Both the position numbers and the translations under genes were made by a program. A stretch of 64,000 nt of DNA, taken from the NCBI RefSeq assembly GCF_900313035.1, contig NZ_OMPS01000018.1, positions 1-64,000 on the forward strand, given 5' to 3'. Source of the DNA: Ruegeria sp. EL01. GTDB taxonomy: Bacteria > Pseudomonadota > Alphaproteobacteria > Rhodobacterales > Rhodobacteraceae. Of the stretch, positions 8,677 through 18,559 are shown piece after piece (within the stretch, counting starts at the first letter, position 1; each line of letters starts with the position of its first letter). The notes below the pieces were generated by a model. That model was not told the origin of the DNA and did not search any database. It saw nothing but the letters and a program-made list of their open reading frames with translations.

Positions 8677-11593
8677 CCCCGGTACCCTGCCCCGCGTCTT
8701 TGCGGTTCCACCCGGAGCCGATTTTCCCAAAGCTTTGGTCGAAGGTCTGCGACGGCGCAACACTGGCCCGCCCGAAGCATTGGCGCGCGTGCAACTTGTC
8801 GTTAACACCCGTCGGATGGCCAGGCGCGTGCGGGACTTGTTTGATCAAGGACCGGCTTGTCTATTGCCACGACTGTCCCTGGTTACCGATCTGGGGGAAA
8901 GCCTGGATCTGGCGCAGATCCCACCGGCCATCCCACCCCTGCGCCGTCGGTTGGAACTGACACAGTTGATCGCCAAGCTGCTGGACCAGCAACCCGATCT
9001 GGCCGCGCGCTCGACCCTGTTCGATCTATCCGACAGTCTGGCGGCCCTGATCGACGAGATGCAGGGCGAAGGCGTGTCCCCGGACGCAATCCGCCAGTTG
9101 GATGTTAGTGACATGTCTGGCCACTGGGCGCGCGCGCAGGCCTTTATCGGGATCACCGATCACTTTATCGATTCCGGGACAGACGCCATGGACGCGCAGG
9201 CCCGCCAGCGGCGCGTGGTCGAAGATCTGATCGCCCGCTGGCAGGTGGCGCCGCCACAACATCCGGTTGTTCTTGCCGGGTCAACCGGGTCACGTGGCAC
9301 CACCATGATGCTGATGCAGGCGATCGCCCGTCTACCACAAGGGGCACTGGTGCTGCCCGGATACGATTTCGACCAGCCCGATCATGTTTGGCACGAGTTG
9401 GATGAGGCGCTGACGTCAGAAGATCATCCGCAATACAGGTTCCACAAACTGATGCGCGGGCTGGATATTTCCCCGAACGAGATTGCGCCATGGACGGACC
9501 GTCAAGCGCCTTCTCCCGCCCGCAACCGGTTGGTTTCGCTCGCTTTACGCCCCGCGCCCATCACAGATGCCTGGATGACTGAGGGGCCGCAACTTTCAGA
9601 TCTACACGATGCCACCAAAAAGCTGACTCTGGTCGAGGCGCAATCGCCCCGAGCGGAAGCGCTGGCCATCGCTCTGCGGCTGCGTCAGGCGACCGAAACC
9701 GGTCAGACTGCGGCGTTGATCACGCCGGACCGGATGCTGACACGGCAAGTCAGCGCCGCACTGGACCGGTGGAACATCCTGCCGGACGACAGCGCGGGCC
9801 TGCCTTTGCAACTGTCCCCACCGGGTCGGTTTCTGCGCCATGTCGCTGGCCTGTTTGCCCGCCGACTGGATGGCGAGGCGCTGTTGACGCTGCTCAAGCA
9901 CCCCCTATGCCATGACGGTGCAGAGCGCGGCGCACATTTGCTGCACACCCGTGATCTGGAACTTGACCTTAGGCGACATGGCCCACCGTTCCCCGACGCC
10001 ATCAGCCTGGCCGCCTTTGCCATCCGCAAAGAGGTACCCGAGGGGTGGGTGAAATGGGTGACAACGCATTTCTGTGATCAACAGATCTTGGGCGATCGGT
10101 TACTGACCGATTGGGTTGATCACCTGCGGGGTTTGGCCGAGGCGATATCCGCAGGCAGCTCTGGAGAAGCCGGAACTCTGTGGGACAAGAACACCGGGCA
10201 AAAAGCGCTGAGCCTCGTGACGTCTCTGAAGGATGAGGCGCATCATGGCGGCCCCATGACGGCCCATGACTTTGCTGATCTGCTTGGTGCACTGCTTGCG
10301 GGTGAAGAGGTCCGCGATCGCGACGCGCCGCATCCCCGCATCATGATCTGGGGGACGTTGGAGGCCCGTGTGCAAGGGGCTGACCTACTGATCCTCGGCG
10401 GGTTGAACGAAGGCAGCTGGCCCGAAGCGCCCGCGCCAGATCCCTGGTTGAACCGCCAGATGCGCGACAAAGCTGGTCTGTTGTTGCCCGAACGGCGGAT
10501 CGGTCTGTCGGCGCATGATTTCCAGCAGGCCATTGGTGCGCCCGAGGTCTGGTTGACCCGTGCGGTTCGATCGGACGATGCCGCGACCGTCCCGTCGCGC
10601 TGGATAAACCGCCTCGCCAATCTGCTGCAGGGCCTGCCAGAGCAGGGCGGTCCTGCAGTGTTGGACGAAATGCGGACCCGTGGACAGCAGTGGTTGACAT
10701 GGTCCGAGGCCTTGGAAGACGCCCCTCGGATTGCTGCGGCACAGCGACCCTCGCCCAGGCCTCCGATTGCGGCGCGCCCGCGACGGCTGTCCGTGACCGA
10801 GATCAAGCGACTGATCCGTGATCCTTACGCGATTTACGCCAAACATGTTTTGCGACTGAAGCCGCTCAACCCGCTGGTGCAAGCGCCAGATGCCTTGCTG
10901 CGTGGGATCGTCATTCACGAAATTCTTGAACACTTCATCAAAGACAGCGTGCTCGACAGCGCCTTGCTGACTCGTGAGAATTTTCTGAGCCGGGCCAACG
11001 CCTTGCTGGATCGGCATGTGGCATGGCCAACGGCACGCAAGTTATGGCACGCGCGGCTTGAACGAATCGCAGACGACTTCCTGAGCGCCGAAATCAAACG
11101 ACGCGGCGATGGCGGCCCCATTGCTTTTGAGGCCAGTATGAAACTGGCCTTGACGCCGCTCGACTTTACCATCGCAGGGCGCGCTGACCGGATTGACCGC
11201 AACAGCCGGGGCGCATTGCGGATCATCGATTACAAAACCGGCGCGCCTCCGACCGAAAGCCAACAGTCCAAATTTGACAAACAGCTGCTGATCGAAGCCG
11301 TCGTGGCAGAGCAGGGCGGCATTGACGGGATCGACCCGATGTCGGTGGCCGAAGCTGTCTTTGTCGGTATGGGCGGCACCTACAAGGAAGTCCCGGCACC
11401 GCTGTCAAAAGAGCCAGCCGATAAGGTTTTGACCGAGCTGAAACAACTGATTTCCGCCTATTTAGAGCCTGATCAGGGTTTTTCATCCCGTCGCATGCTG
11501 CATAAGGACACAGACTTGGGCGACTATGATCATCTGGCCCGGTTTGGCGAATGGGACCGCACCGCCAATACCCGCCCCGAGGACCTGACATGA
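8669..11593 (+). CDS. addB: Double-strand break repair protein AddB
   Basis: From ATG 8669 the product is 974 residues, normal for alphaproteobacterial AddB. It has an inactive-looking helicase N-terminal half with a degenerate P-loop region (LAGSTGSRGTT, about 200), and a C-terminal RecB-type nuclease with IDYKTG (about 853-858). AddAB resects broken DNA ends and responds to Chi-like sites, replacing RecBCD. The start overlaps the murU stop by 8 bases, and the stop overlaps the addA ATG. The frame stays open back to 8573 inside murU, but those 32 residues are not AddB-like. I see no cysteine cluster for the iron-sulfur site of Bacillus AddB, in line with the shorter alphaproteobacterial form. 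Confidence 0.95.
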   Translation: MFDPGTLPRVFAVPPGADFPKALVEGLRRRNTGPPEALARVQLVVNTRRMARRVRDLFDQGPACLLPRLSLVTDLGESLDLAQIPPAIPPLRRRLELTQLIAKLLDQQPDLAARSTLFDLSDSLAALIDEMQGEGVSPDAIRQLDVSDMSGHWARAQAFIGITDHFIDSGTDAMDAQARQRRVVEDLIARWQVAPPQHPVVLAGSTGSRGTTMMLMQAIARLPQGALVLPGYDFDQPDHVWHELDEALTSEDHPQYRFHKLMRGLDISPNEIAPWTDRQAPSPARNRLVSLALRPAPITDAWMTEGPQLSDLHDATKKLTLVEAQSPRAEALAIALRLRQATETGQTAALITPDRMLTRQVSAALDRWNILPDDSAGLPLQLSPPGRFLRHVAGLFARRLDGEALLTLLKHPLCHDGAERGAHLLHTRDLELDLRRHGPPFPDAISLAAFAIRKEVPEGWVKWVTTHFCDQQILGDRLLTDWVDHLRGLAEAISAGSSGEAGTLWDKNTGQKALSLVTSLKDEAHHGGPMTAHDFADLLGALLAGEEVRDRDAPHPRIMIWGTLEARVQGADLLILGGLNEGSWPEAPAPDPWLNRQMRDKAGLLLPERRIGLSAHDFQQAIGAPEVWLTRAVRSDDAATVPSRWINRLANLLQGLPEQGGPAVLDEMRTRGQQWLTWSEALEDAPRIAAAQRPSPRPPIAARPRRLSVTEIKRLIRDPYAIYAKHVLRLKPLNPLVQAPDALLRGIVIHEILEHFIKDSVLDSALLTRENFLSRANALLDRHVAWPTARKLWHARLERIADDFLSAEIKRRGDGGPIAFEASMKLALTPLDFTIAGRADRIDRNSRGALRIIDYKTGAPPTESQQSKFDKQLLIEAVVAEQGGIDGIDPMSVAEAVFVGMGGTYKEVPAPLSKEPADKVLTELKQLISAYLEPDQGFSSRRMLHKDTDLGDYDHLARFGEWDRTANTRPEDLT

Positions 11594-14500
11594 GCCCCCG
11601 CAACGATGCCACCGAACGGCAGGTGCAGGCCGCGCGCCCTGATGCGTCGACATGGCTCGCCGCCAATGCGGGCTCGGGCAAGACACGGGTTCTGACAGAT
11701 CGCGTCGCGCGTCTGCTGCTGAGCGGAGTGCAACCCCAACACATTCTGTGCCTGACCTATACCAAGGCCGCCGCCAGCGAGATGCAGAACCGGTTGTTCA
11801 AACGACTTGGCGAATGGGCCATGCTGGGGAATGAACCGCTGCTGGAACAACTGACCGATCTGGGGGTTCAGGGTGTCATCGATCCTGCGCAGCTTGCTCA
11901 GGCGCGCACGTTGTTTGCCCGCGCCATCGAAACGCCGGGTGGGCTGAAAATCCAGACGATCCATTCGTTTTGCGCCTCGCTGCTGCGCCGTTTCCCGCTC
12001 GAGGCTGGCGTCAGCCCACAGTTCACCGAGATGGAGGATCGCGCCGCGGCCCTGTTGCGTGAAGAAATCATCGAAGATTTTGCCGAAGGCCCCCAAGCGG
12101 GGCTGATCGAAGATGTCGCGCGCTTTGTCACCGATTCCGGGTTTGAAAACCTGACGGCTGCGGTGACACAAAAACGGAACCTGTTTGCGCACCCGTTGCA
12201 AAGGACTGATCTTTTGCAACGCTTTGGGTTGCCGGACGGGTTTGACGAGAACACCCTGGTATCTCGGGTTTTTCTGGGCGGAGAGGTCGACCTGATCCGA
12301 TCTATCTTGCCTGCTTTGATCGAAAGCGGTGGCAACAACGCCAAGGCGGCAGAGAAACTCGCCGGATTTTCCAGCGCAGGATCAAGCTCTCTGCGCTTGC
12401 TGGAAAGCGTGTTGCTGGCGGGCAAGTCCGCGAAAGAACCCTTTGCAGCCAAGATCAACGGGTTTCCGACCAAAGCCCTGCGCGAAGGCGCGTTGGCCAG
12501 CAAGATGCCGCAACTTGAAGCCTTCATGCTTCGGATCGAGGCCGCGCGGGAACGCCGCCTGGCGCTTGTCGCGGCGGAAAAAACGGCGGTTCTGCACCGG
12601 TTTGCTGCTGCCTTCTTGCCGGAATACGAACGGCGCAAACAGCTACGTGGATGGCTGGATTTTGATGATCTGATTTTGCGTGCGCGGCAGGTTTTGAACG
12701 ATCCGGCGGTGGCAGAGTGGGTGCTCTATCGTCTGGACGGTGGCATCGACCATATTCTGGTGGACGAAGCCCAGGACACCAGCCCGGATCAGTGGGATGT
12801 GGTCGAAAAGCTGGCGCAGGAATTCACCAGCGGGGAAGGGGCCAGATCCGGGGTTGAGCGTACGATCTTTGTTGTCGGTGACAAGAAGCAATCGATCTAT
12901 TCCTTTCAGGGGGCGGACCCGCAAGCCTTTGATCGGATGCAGGCTGAGTTTGGACGAAAACTGGAAGAATCAGGCTCTAAATTGTGGGATTCGACGCTTG
13001 AGTATTCATTTCGATCCTCCAGCGCGATCCTGAGCTTGGTCGACATCCTGTTTGAAAATCGCGCAGAGGCGGGGTTTCACAAGGATGCCCAGCACCGCGC
13101 CTTCAAGGCCGATCTGCCCGGCCGCGTCGATTTATGGCCGGTGGTGGAAAAAGTCGAAGATGACATCGAAGGCGACTGGACCGATCCTGTGGATCGTCCC
13201 GGCGCGCGCCACCACACCATCAACTTGGCGGAACGCCTCGCCAAGTCGATCAGGACGATGATCGAGGGCGGCGCAATGATCCCAGTAGATGGCGATACCC
13301 CGGGACAATTTATGCGCCGGAAAGCTCAACCGGGTGATTTCCTTATCTTGGTACAGCGTCGATCAGATTTGTTTGCCGAGATCATACGCGCGTGTAAGTC
13401 CGAAGGCTTGCCGATTGCCGGAGCCGACCGACTTAAGGTTGGCGCCGAGCTCGCCGTTAAGGATCTGGCCGCACTGCTGAGTTTCCTGGCCACCCCCGAA
13501 GACAGTCTATCGTTGGCCACTGTGCTAAAATCACCGCTGTTCGGATGGTCAGAACAACAGCTTTTCGATCTGGCCCATCGGCGCGAAGAACAGTTTCTAT
13601 GGGCGGCCCTGCGCAAGCGAGGCGCTGAATTTCCTGAAACAATCGCTATACTGAACGATCTGCGAGGGCAGATCGACTTTTTACGCCCGTATGACCTGAC
13701 CGAACGCATCCTGACGCGCCACGACGGGCGGCGCAAACTGCTAGGCCGCTTGGGGGCAGAGGCCGAGGACGGCATAAACGCGTTGCTGTCGCAGGCCCTG
13801 GCGTATGAGCGGACGGATATTCCCAGCCTGACCGGGTTTCTGGTCTGGATGCAGACCGATGATCTGGAGATCAAGCGTCAGATGAGCGGTGTTGGCAATA
13901 TGATCCGGGTCATGACCGTGCATGGCTCTAAGGGTTTGGAAGCACCAATTGTCATTCTGCCGGATACGGGCAAACGGCAGCCCCCGCGCGACGCCGAGAT
14001 TATGGTCGCGGACGAGGTGCCGCTATGGAAAGTTCCGGCAGACGCGTCGCCTAAGCTTGTGTCGCAAGCCCGAGATGACGCGCGCGGCAAGGAAGAGAAC
14101 GAACGTCTGCGATTGCTGTATGTGGCCCTAACACGGGCCGAAAAGTGGTTAGTCGTTGCGGCTGCTGGCGATGTCGGCAAGGACGGAACCAGTTGGTATC
14201 AGATGGTAGAGGCCGCGATGGAACGGGCAGGGGCAACTCAACTGCCGAGCTCGGACATCCGAAGGCTCTCGCACGGGGATTGGGACGCCCTGCCCATGGT
14301 CGAACATTCCGAAACGGTGCAAACAAACGTCGAGTTACCAGACGTATTCTTTCAACCCGCACCAGAACCACTAAAACCTGCAGAAACGCTCAGCCCGTCA
14401 GATCTGGGCGGTGCCAAGGCATTGCCCGGGGATTCCGGGCAGGATGAAGCGGCGGCCAAGCTTCGCGGAACCCGCCTGCATCTGTTGCTGGAACAATTAC

Positions 14501-14949
14501 CTGGAACAGGGCGGGATATGTGGCCACAGCTTTGCGCCCGGGTTCTTTCCGATATGCATGAGGCGGAACGACAAGAGCTTTTGGCCGAAGCCGTTCACGT
14601 CCTGAGTGCTGATCACTTGAAGCCAGTCTTTGCCGCGGATGCTCTGGCCGAGGTCCCGATCTCGGCAGACCTGAATGGGCAGCGCATGCGCGGCGTTGTG
14701 GATCGTCTGATCGTGGCAGAATCAGAGGTCCATGTAATTGATTTCAAATCAAATGCGACCGTTCCGGCCCAAGCCGAGAGCTGCCCCGAAGGCCTGCTGC
14801 GGCAGATGGGGGCCTATGCGCAAGCTTTGGCGCAAATCTATCCGGACAAACAGATACGAACCGCAATTCTGTGGACCCGAACGGCTGAACTGATGTGGCT
14901 GCCACACGATCTTGTGACGGACGCCGTGTCGCGCACCCAGATATCTTGA
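11590..14949 (+). CDS. addA: Double-strand break repair helicase AddA
   Basis: The 1119-residue UvrD/Rep-type helicase-nuclease shows Walker A NAGSGKT (26-32), motif II VDEAQD (about 391-396), the GDKKQSIYSFQGA motif III, motif VI LRLLYVALTRAEK (about 840-852), and a C-terminal nuclease motif VIDFKSN (about 1048-1054). It is the motor and second nuclease of AddAB. The ATG at 11590 overlaps the addB TGA. The frame is open to 11551, but those codons lie in addB. All key motifs are present. Confidence 0.96.
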   Translation: MSPRNDATERQVQAARPDASTWLAANAGSGKTRVLTDRVARLLLSGVQPQHILCLTYTKAAASEMQNRLFKRLGEWAMLGNEPLLEQLTDLGVQGVIDPAQLAQARTLFARAIETPGGLKIQTIHSFCASLLRRFPLEAGVSPQFTEMEDRAAALLREEIIEDFAEGPQAGLIEDVARFVTDSGFENLTAAVTQKRNLFAHPLQRTDLLQRFGLPDGFDENTLVSRVFLGGEVDLIRSILPALIESGGNNAKAAEKLAGFSSAGSSSLRLLESVLLAGKSAKEPFAAKINGFPTKALREGALASKMPQLEAFMLRIEAARERRLALVAAEKTAVLHRFAAAFLPEYERRKQLRGWLDFDDLILRARQVLNDPAVAEWVLYRLDGGIDHILVDEAQDTSPDQWDVVEKLAQEFTSGEGARSGVERTIFVVGDKKQSIYSFQGADPQAFDRMQAEFGRKLEESGSKLWDSTLEYSFRSSSAILSLVDILFENRAEAGFHKDAQHRAFKADLPGRVDLWPVVEKVEDDIEGDWTDPVDRPGARHHTINLAERLAKSIRTMIEGGAMIPVDGDTPGQFMRRKAQPGDFLILVQRRSDLFAEIIRACKSEGLPIAGADRLKVGAELAVKDLAALLSFLATPEDSLSLATVLKSPLFGWSEQQLFDLAHRREEQFLWAALRKRGAEFPETIAILNDLRGQIDFLRPYDLTERILTRHDGRRKLLGRLGAEAEDGINALLSQALAYERTDIPSLTGFLVWMQTDDLEIKRQMSGVGNMIRVMTVHGSKGLEAPIVILPDTGKRQPPRDAEIMVADEVPLWKVPADASPKLVSQARDDARGKEENERLRLLYVALTRAEKWLVVAAAGDVGKDGTSWYQMVEAAMERAGATQLPSSDIRRLSHGDWDALPMVEHSETVQTNVELPDVFFQPAPEPLKPAETLSPSDLGGAKALPGDSGQDEAAAKLRGTRLHLLLEQLPGTGRDMWPQLCARVLSDMHEAERQELLAEAVHVLSADHLKPVFAADALAEVPISADLNGQRMRGVVDRLIVAESEVHVIDFKSNATVPAQAESCPEGLLRQMGAYAQALAQIYPDKQIRTAILWTRTAELMWLPHDLVTDAVSRTQIS

Positions 14950-15009
14950 CCTCCCCACCGGCGGCACCTACGTTCACTTCCCAAGCGCATCTCATTCAGG
15001 AGACAGAGT

Positions 15010-15330
15010 ATGTCGACCGTAGCCGTCACCGACGAAACATTTGACGCCGAAGTCAAGAACTCGGATGTCCCAGTTGTTGTGGATTTCTGGGCCGAGTGGT
15101 GCGGACCCTGTAAGCAAATCGGTCCCGCCCTGGAAGAACTGGCCTCTGAATACGGCGGCAAGGTGAAAATCGCCAAGGTCGACGTGGACAGCAACCCAAA
15201 TGCCGCCGCAGCTATGGGCGTTCGCGGCATCCCGGCCTTGTTCATCTTCAAGGATGGTGAAGTGGTATCCAACCGTGCGGGCGCTGCCCCCAAGGCCGCG
15301 CTGCAAAGCTGGATCGACGAATCCATCTGA
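15010..15330 (+). CDS. trxA: Thioredoxin
   Basis: This 106-residue protein is a full-length thioredoxin with active site WCGPC (30-34) and the cis-proline segment RGIPALF. It donates electrons to ribonucleotide reductase and other disulfide substrates in the cytoplasm. It starts 60 bases after addA with a GGAGACAGAGT ribosome site, so it may be transcribed from its own promoter or by read-through. A strong terminator follows. Confidence 0.97.
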   Translation: MSTVAVTDETFDAEVKNSDVPVVVDFWAEWCGPCKQIGPALEELASEYGGKVKIAKVDVDSNPNAAAAMGVRGIPALFIFKDGEVVSNRAGAAPKAALQSWIDESI

Positions 15331-15351
15331 TCTGGCGGTAACAGTATCATC

Positions 15352-15383
15352 AAAAGGCGCCTCAGATCGGGGCGCCTTTTTTG
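15352..15383 (+). terminator. Rho-independent terminator after trxA
   Basis: Inverted repeat AAAAGGCGCC (15352-15361) and GGCGCCTTTT (15371-15380) with a 9-base loop, running into a T tract. It ends the trxA transcript and separates it from the Lin0512 pair. Confidence 0.9.
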
Positions 15384-15403
15384 TTGAGCGAAAGGAACGG
15401 TTG

Positions 15404-15754
15404 ATGGCAAAAACGCGAGTTCTAGTGGAATTCGGAATGGGTACGTCATTGCGACGCATGGATTACACCGAGGCGGCGCTGCGTGCTGTCAAGGACGCGC
15501 TGTGGCACAACTCGGTCAACATGGCAGAATTGTTCGGGTTTCCGAAGGAAGCGATGATCATTGATGCCGAAATCGGCGTGCAGCAACCGGATCAGGTTGA
15601 TGTGGAGGCGCTAAAAGCTGTTTTTCCGTACGGCCAGCCCAACATTTCAGTCACCAAAGGAGGCCTGGACATCGAAAAGCCGCTTGGCAACGGGCACACC
15701 GTCATTGCCAACGCCGCCCTGATCGTCTCGTTCAATATGAAGCCAGCGCAATGA
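15404..15754 (+). CDS. Lin0512-family protein, first copy
   Basis: From ATG 15404, preceded by AAAGGA, the product is 116 residues. It matches the Lin0512 family of conserved proteins of unknown function, recognisable by the start (VLVEFGMGTSLRRMDYTEAALRAVKDAL), EIGVQQPDQVD and the TKGGLDI segment. It is homologous to the next gene and overlaps it by ATGA, so the two may form a hetero-oligomer. The product is small and soluble with no signal. No reaction can be assigned. Confidence 0.85.
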   Translation: MAKTRVLVEFGMGTSLRRMDYTEAALRAVKDALWHNSVNMAELFGFPKEAMIIDAEIGVQQPDQVDVEALKAVFPYGQPNISVTKGGLDIEKPLGNGHTVIANAALIVSFNMKPAQ

Positions 15755-16113
15755 GTGAACAACGTATCATTCTGGAAATGGGCACCGGCAACGACTTGTA
15801 TGGTCAGGATTACACCAAGGCGGCACGGCGCGCAGTGCAAGATGCACTGCACCATTCCTCGATCGCGCTGTTTTCCAAACTGGGCATCGACCATTCGGAA
15901 ATGCGCGTATGCGTGACAATTGGCGTTCAGCAGCCCGAAGCCATCGACTGCGACCGGGTCGCCGCCGATCTGCCTCGGGGTCGCGCCGAAGTGCGGGCAG
16001 TCAAAGGCGGGTTGGACGTCACCGATGACGAAGCTGGCACGCGTCATGTTATCGCGACGGCCGCGATCGAGGCATTTCTGCCGGATCAAACCGGGAAATA
16101 TGTGCAAAGCTGA
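15751..16113 (+). CDS. Lin0512-family protein, second copy
   Basis: This 120-residue paralogue of the preceding gene shares, in the same order, ILEMGTGNDLYGQDYTKAAR, TIGVQQPEAID and VKGGLDV. Divergence between the copies is substantial, so the duplication is old. Its ATG overlaps the previous stop. Function is unknown. A GC-rich hairpin follows. Confidence 0.85.
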   Translation: MSEQRIILEMGTGNDLYGQDYTKAARRAVQDALHHSSIALFSKLGIDHSEMRVCVTIGVQQPEAIDCDRVAADLPRGRAEVRAVKGGLDVTDDEAGTRHVIATAAIEAFLPDQTGKYVQS

Positions 16114-16123
16114 CAAAGAAAAA

Positions 16124-16149
16124 GCCGCTCGGATATCCGGGCGGCCGTT
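16124..16149. terminator. Candidate bidirectional terminator hairpin
   Basis: GCCGCTCGG (16124-16132) pairs with CCGGGCGGC (16137-16145), with one G-T type mismatch and a 4-base loop. It is followed by CGTTTC on the plus strand and by CTTTTTCTTTG on the minus strand, so it could stop both the Lin0512 pair and the DUF1127 gene. Confidence 0.6.
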
Positions 16150-16173
16150 TCAATTCTCAAATCCGGGTTGGGA

Positions 16174-16368
16174 TCAGAAGTTCGCGATATCCGCGCGCAC
16201 CAGTCCGATATCTTCCAGCTGAGCGTCTGTCAGATTCACCAGAATCTTGCGTGTCTTGCGGGCTTCGTTCCATTCGACAGCTCCGTCGAAGGCTTTGATG
16301 AAGGTGTCCACTACGTGCAGGATAGAAGCTGCTCCGAGCGGCGCGTGAATGTTTGCTGTAGTTGCCAT
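16174..16368 (-). CDS. Small DUF1127 protein
   Basis: This 64-residue protein starts at ATG 16368 with AAGGA eight bases upstream. Its C-terminal half carries the DUF1127 pattern (RKTRKILVNLTDAQLEDIGLVRADI), with a short N-terminal helix before it. DUF1127 proteins are small arginine-rich proteins of Proteobacteria. In Rhodobacter a relative binds RNA and affects sRNA maturation, and others affect phosphate and carbon metabolism. The open frame extends upstream to 16602, but that overlaps the hslV start and lacks a ribosome site. Confidence 0.82.
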   Translation of the reverse strand: MATTANIHAPLGAASILHVVDTFIKAFDGAVEWNEARKTRKILVNLTDAQLEDIGLVRADIANF

Positions 16369-16565
16369 TTGCGCAGTCCTTGTATTTGAAACAGCCGACC
16401 CCTTGTCGGTTGTAAGCCTCATGTAGTCCCAAGGTCGCAGACTCACAATTGCTGGTCCGGTAACCCCGGATTGCGTCCTGTGCATATCTTTTGTCCGGTT
16501 TATGAACGGGTTGCGCCAAAGACCCGCCCAGCCCATATAGGGTGCCGACGATAGTGGAGGCTTAC

Positions 16566-17123
16566 ATGGCAGACAGCGACTTTCCCGGATGGCACGGCAC
16601 AACGATCATTGGCGTCAAAAAGGGCGGTCAGATCGTCATCGCCGGTGACGGGCAGGTCAGCCTTGGCCAGACCGTGATCAAAGGCACCGCACGCAAGGTG
16701 CGTCGCCTGTCACCCGGTGGCTTTGAAATTGTCGCCGGATTTGCCGGATCCACAGCGGACGCGTTCACGTTGTTGGAGCGGCTGGAAACCAAGCTTGAAG
16801 CGACACCCGGCCAATTGGCCCGCGCATCGGTCGAACTGGCCAAGGATTGGCGCACGGATAAGTACCTGCAAAAACTCGAGGCGATGCTGATCGTCACCGA
16901 CGGCAAGGACCTGTTTGTGATCACCGGGGCAGGGGATGTTCTTGAGCCCGAACATAACGTGGCCGCCATCGGATCGGGCGGAAACTTTGCCCTGGCTGCA
17001 GCCCGCGCCATGATGGACAGCGACAAATCGGCCGAAGACGTGGCCCGCCAATCCATGGCGATCGCGGCCGATATCTGCGTCTATACCAATGGCAATCTGA
17101 CGGTCGAAGCGATCTCAGGCTAA
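16566..17123 (+). CDS. hslV: ATP-dependent protease peptidase subunit HslV
   Basis: The 185-residue product starts at ATG 16566, preceded by GTGGAGG. Residues 1-11 look like the short propeptide seen in alphaproteobacterial HslV; cleavage before T12 in HGTTIIGV would expose the catalytic N-terminal threonine. GDGQVSLG and the GSGG segment (IGSGGNFAL) are also intact. HslV forms the double hexameric peptidase that works with the HslU unfoldase. It is unusual that hslU is not directly downstream: a reversed MFS gene lies between them and its 3' end overlaps hslV by 9 bases. Confidence 0.95.
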   Translation: MADSDFPGWHGTTIIGVKKGGQIVIAGDGQVSLGQTVIKGTARKVRRLSPGGFEIVAGFAGSTADAFTLLERLETKLEATPGQLARASVELAKDWRTDKYLQKLEAMLIVTDGKDLFVITGAGDVLEPEHNVAAIGSGGNFALAAARAMMDSDKSAEDVARQSMAIAADICVYTNGNLTVEAISG

Positions 17124-18356
17124 CAGAGTCGAGATTTCCTTACCTTTCCAGCGCCGGTGCATGCCGATCAGCCCAAGAATCGCCGCAACAATCACGATGT
17201 AATAGGGCACGCGGATATCGATGCTCATCAGGCCTCCGCCGATCAAGGACATCACCCCACCGGCAAGGCAGAATACCGCCGTCGTGACCCCCATAACCCA
17301 GCCCTGATCCGTCTCACTGACGGCCGAGGAAAACAGGCCCAGTAGGGTTGGGTAAGAAACTCCGAAAAAGAAGTAGAAGAAGAACACGGGGACATAGCTG
17401 AGCACGCCGTTGGGGCTAAAGGCAAAAGCAAACCCGCAAACCACCATCACAACCAGCGAGGTGTAGATAATTGCATGCTTGCTGAACCTCTCTTGCGCGG
17501 GTTTAACAAGGAAGGTGCTGGAGAACGCCAGCGCACAGCCGATAACCACCATGGCCATGCTTCCGCCGATCACCCCATAGCCAAAGGCACTGGTCAGGAA
17601 ATTGTCTACAAACACATAAAACGTGACGTTCGCGATCATGAAAAGCGCGTAGACCGGCAGGATTCTCAAAACCATCGGATGTTCGCGCACCGCAATCAGG
17701 CTGTCCGTGATGTCACGCGGTCGGAACACAAACGCGGCCCGTTCGGTCCGTGTGTCCTTGAAGAAGAACGTCACAAGGGCGATGGCGATAAGAACCAAAA
17801 CAAACGCGCCATAGAACGGGGTTTTCAATGTTGCCACGCTGCCCAGCAAGGCCGTATCTGACAGCACTGCGCCGATGATTGGCCCTCCGACCAGACCAAA
17901 GCTGACACCGGTGATAATATAGCCCATATTGCGGTCGCGGTCCGCCGCATCGGTGCTGCCGTCGATCATGGCCGCCTGCGCGATGGGCTGGTTTCCTGCG
18001 GTGAACCCGGTGATGGACCGGCCCACGATCAACAACAGAAGGCTGTTGAGGTACAAGGCTGCAATGGTCAGCGCGTAGCCCGCCAATGCGCCCGCAAGAC
18101 AGACCAACAGTGCATTCTTGCGCCCGATCGAGTCCGACACTTTTGAGACGTAAACAACGCCGAGAAACCAAGACAGAAAGAAGCAACCGATCACCAGGCC
18201 ATAGTACAGGTGCCGGCTGCCCGACGATGTGCTTTCCGGCAAAAACCCTGATTTTGTCTCCATGATCAGTGAGTTGATGATCGGGAAAACCAGACCCTGA
18301 CCAATCAGGTCCACAAACACGACAAACAGCAATGTGATTTTGGCAATCTTCGTCAT
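17115..18356 (-). CDS. MFS transporter, TetA-like
   Basis: This 413-residue protein has about 12 hydrophobic helices and the MFS loop motif between helices 2 and 3 ([13 protein letters not shown]). Early residues [14 protein letters not shown] resemble the TetA/multidrug family. The substrate is not known. I place the start at ATG 18356, which has AGGA seven bases upstream, rather than at the TTG seven codons earlier. It lies in the opposite direction between hslV and hslU, converging on and overlapping hslV. It may be an insertion into an ancestral hslVU operon. Confidence 0.85.
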   Translation of the reverse strand: MTKIAKITLLFVVFVDLIGQGLVFPIINSLIMETKSGFLPESTSSGSRHLYYGLVIGCFFLSWFLGVVYVSKVSDSIGRKNALLVCLAGALAGYALTIAALYLNSLLLLIVGRSITGFTAGNQPIAQAAMIDGSTDAADRDRNMGYIITGVSFGLVGGPIIGAVLSDTALLGSVATLKTPFYGAFVLVLIAIALVTFFFKDTRTERAAFVFRPRDITDSLIAVREHPMVLRILPVYALFMIANVTFYVFVDNFLTSAFGYGVIGGSMAMVVIGCALAFSSTFLVKPAQERFSKHAIIYTSLVVMVVCGFAFAFSPNGVLSYVPVFFFYFFFGVSYPTLLGLFSSAVSETDQGWVMGVTTAVFCLAGGVMSLIGGGLMSIDIRVPYYIVIVAAILGLIGMHRRWKGKEISTLLA

Positions 18357-18559
18357 TCCGCAATCCTGACCACTCAACCCATTGAAATCACTTTAGCAGA
18401 CGCGGGTCGTTTGACCTATGGGGCTGTTGACGGAAAGCAATTGCAAACCGAAGACGCCGTTGCTAACCAACGCTGCCAGAGAAGTTGGCTTGGTTGTTTT
18501 CATGGTCGCCGTGATTACCTATGCCAAATGTCACCAATGCCGACCGAAAGGACTGCCCC

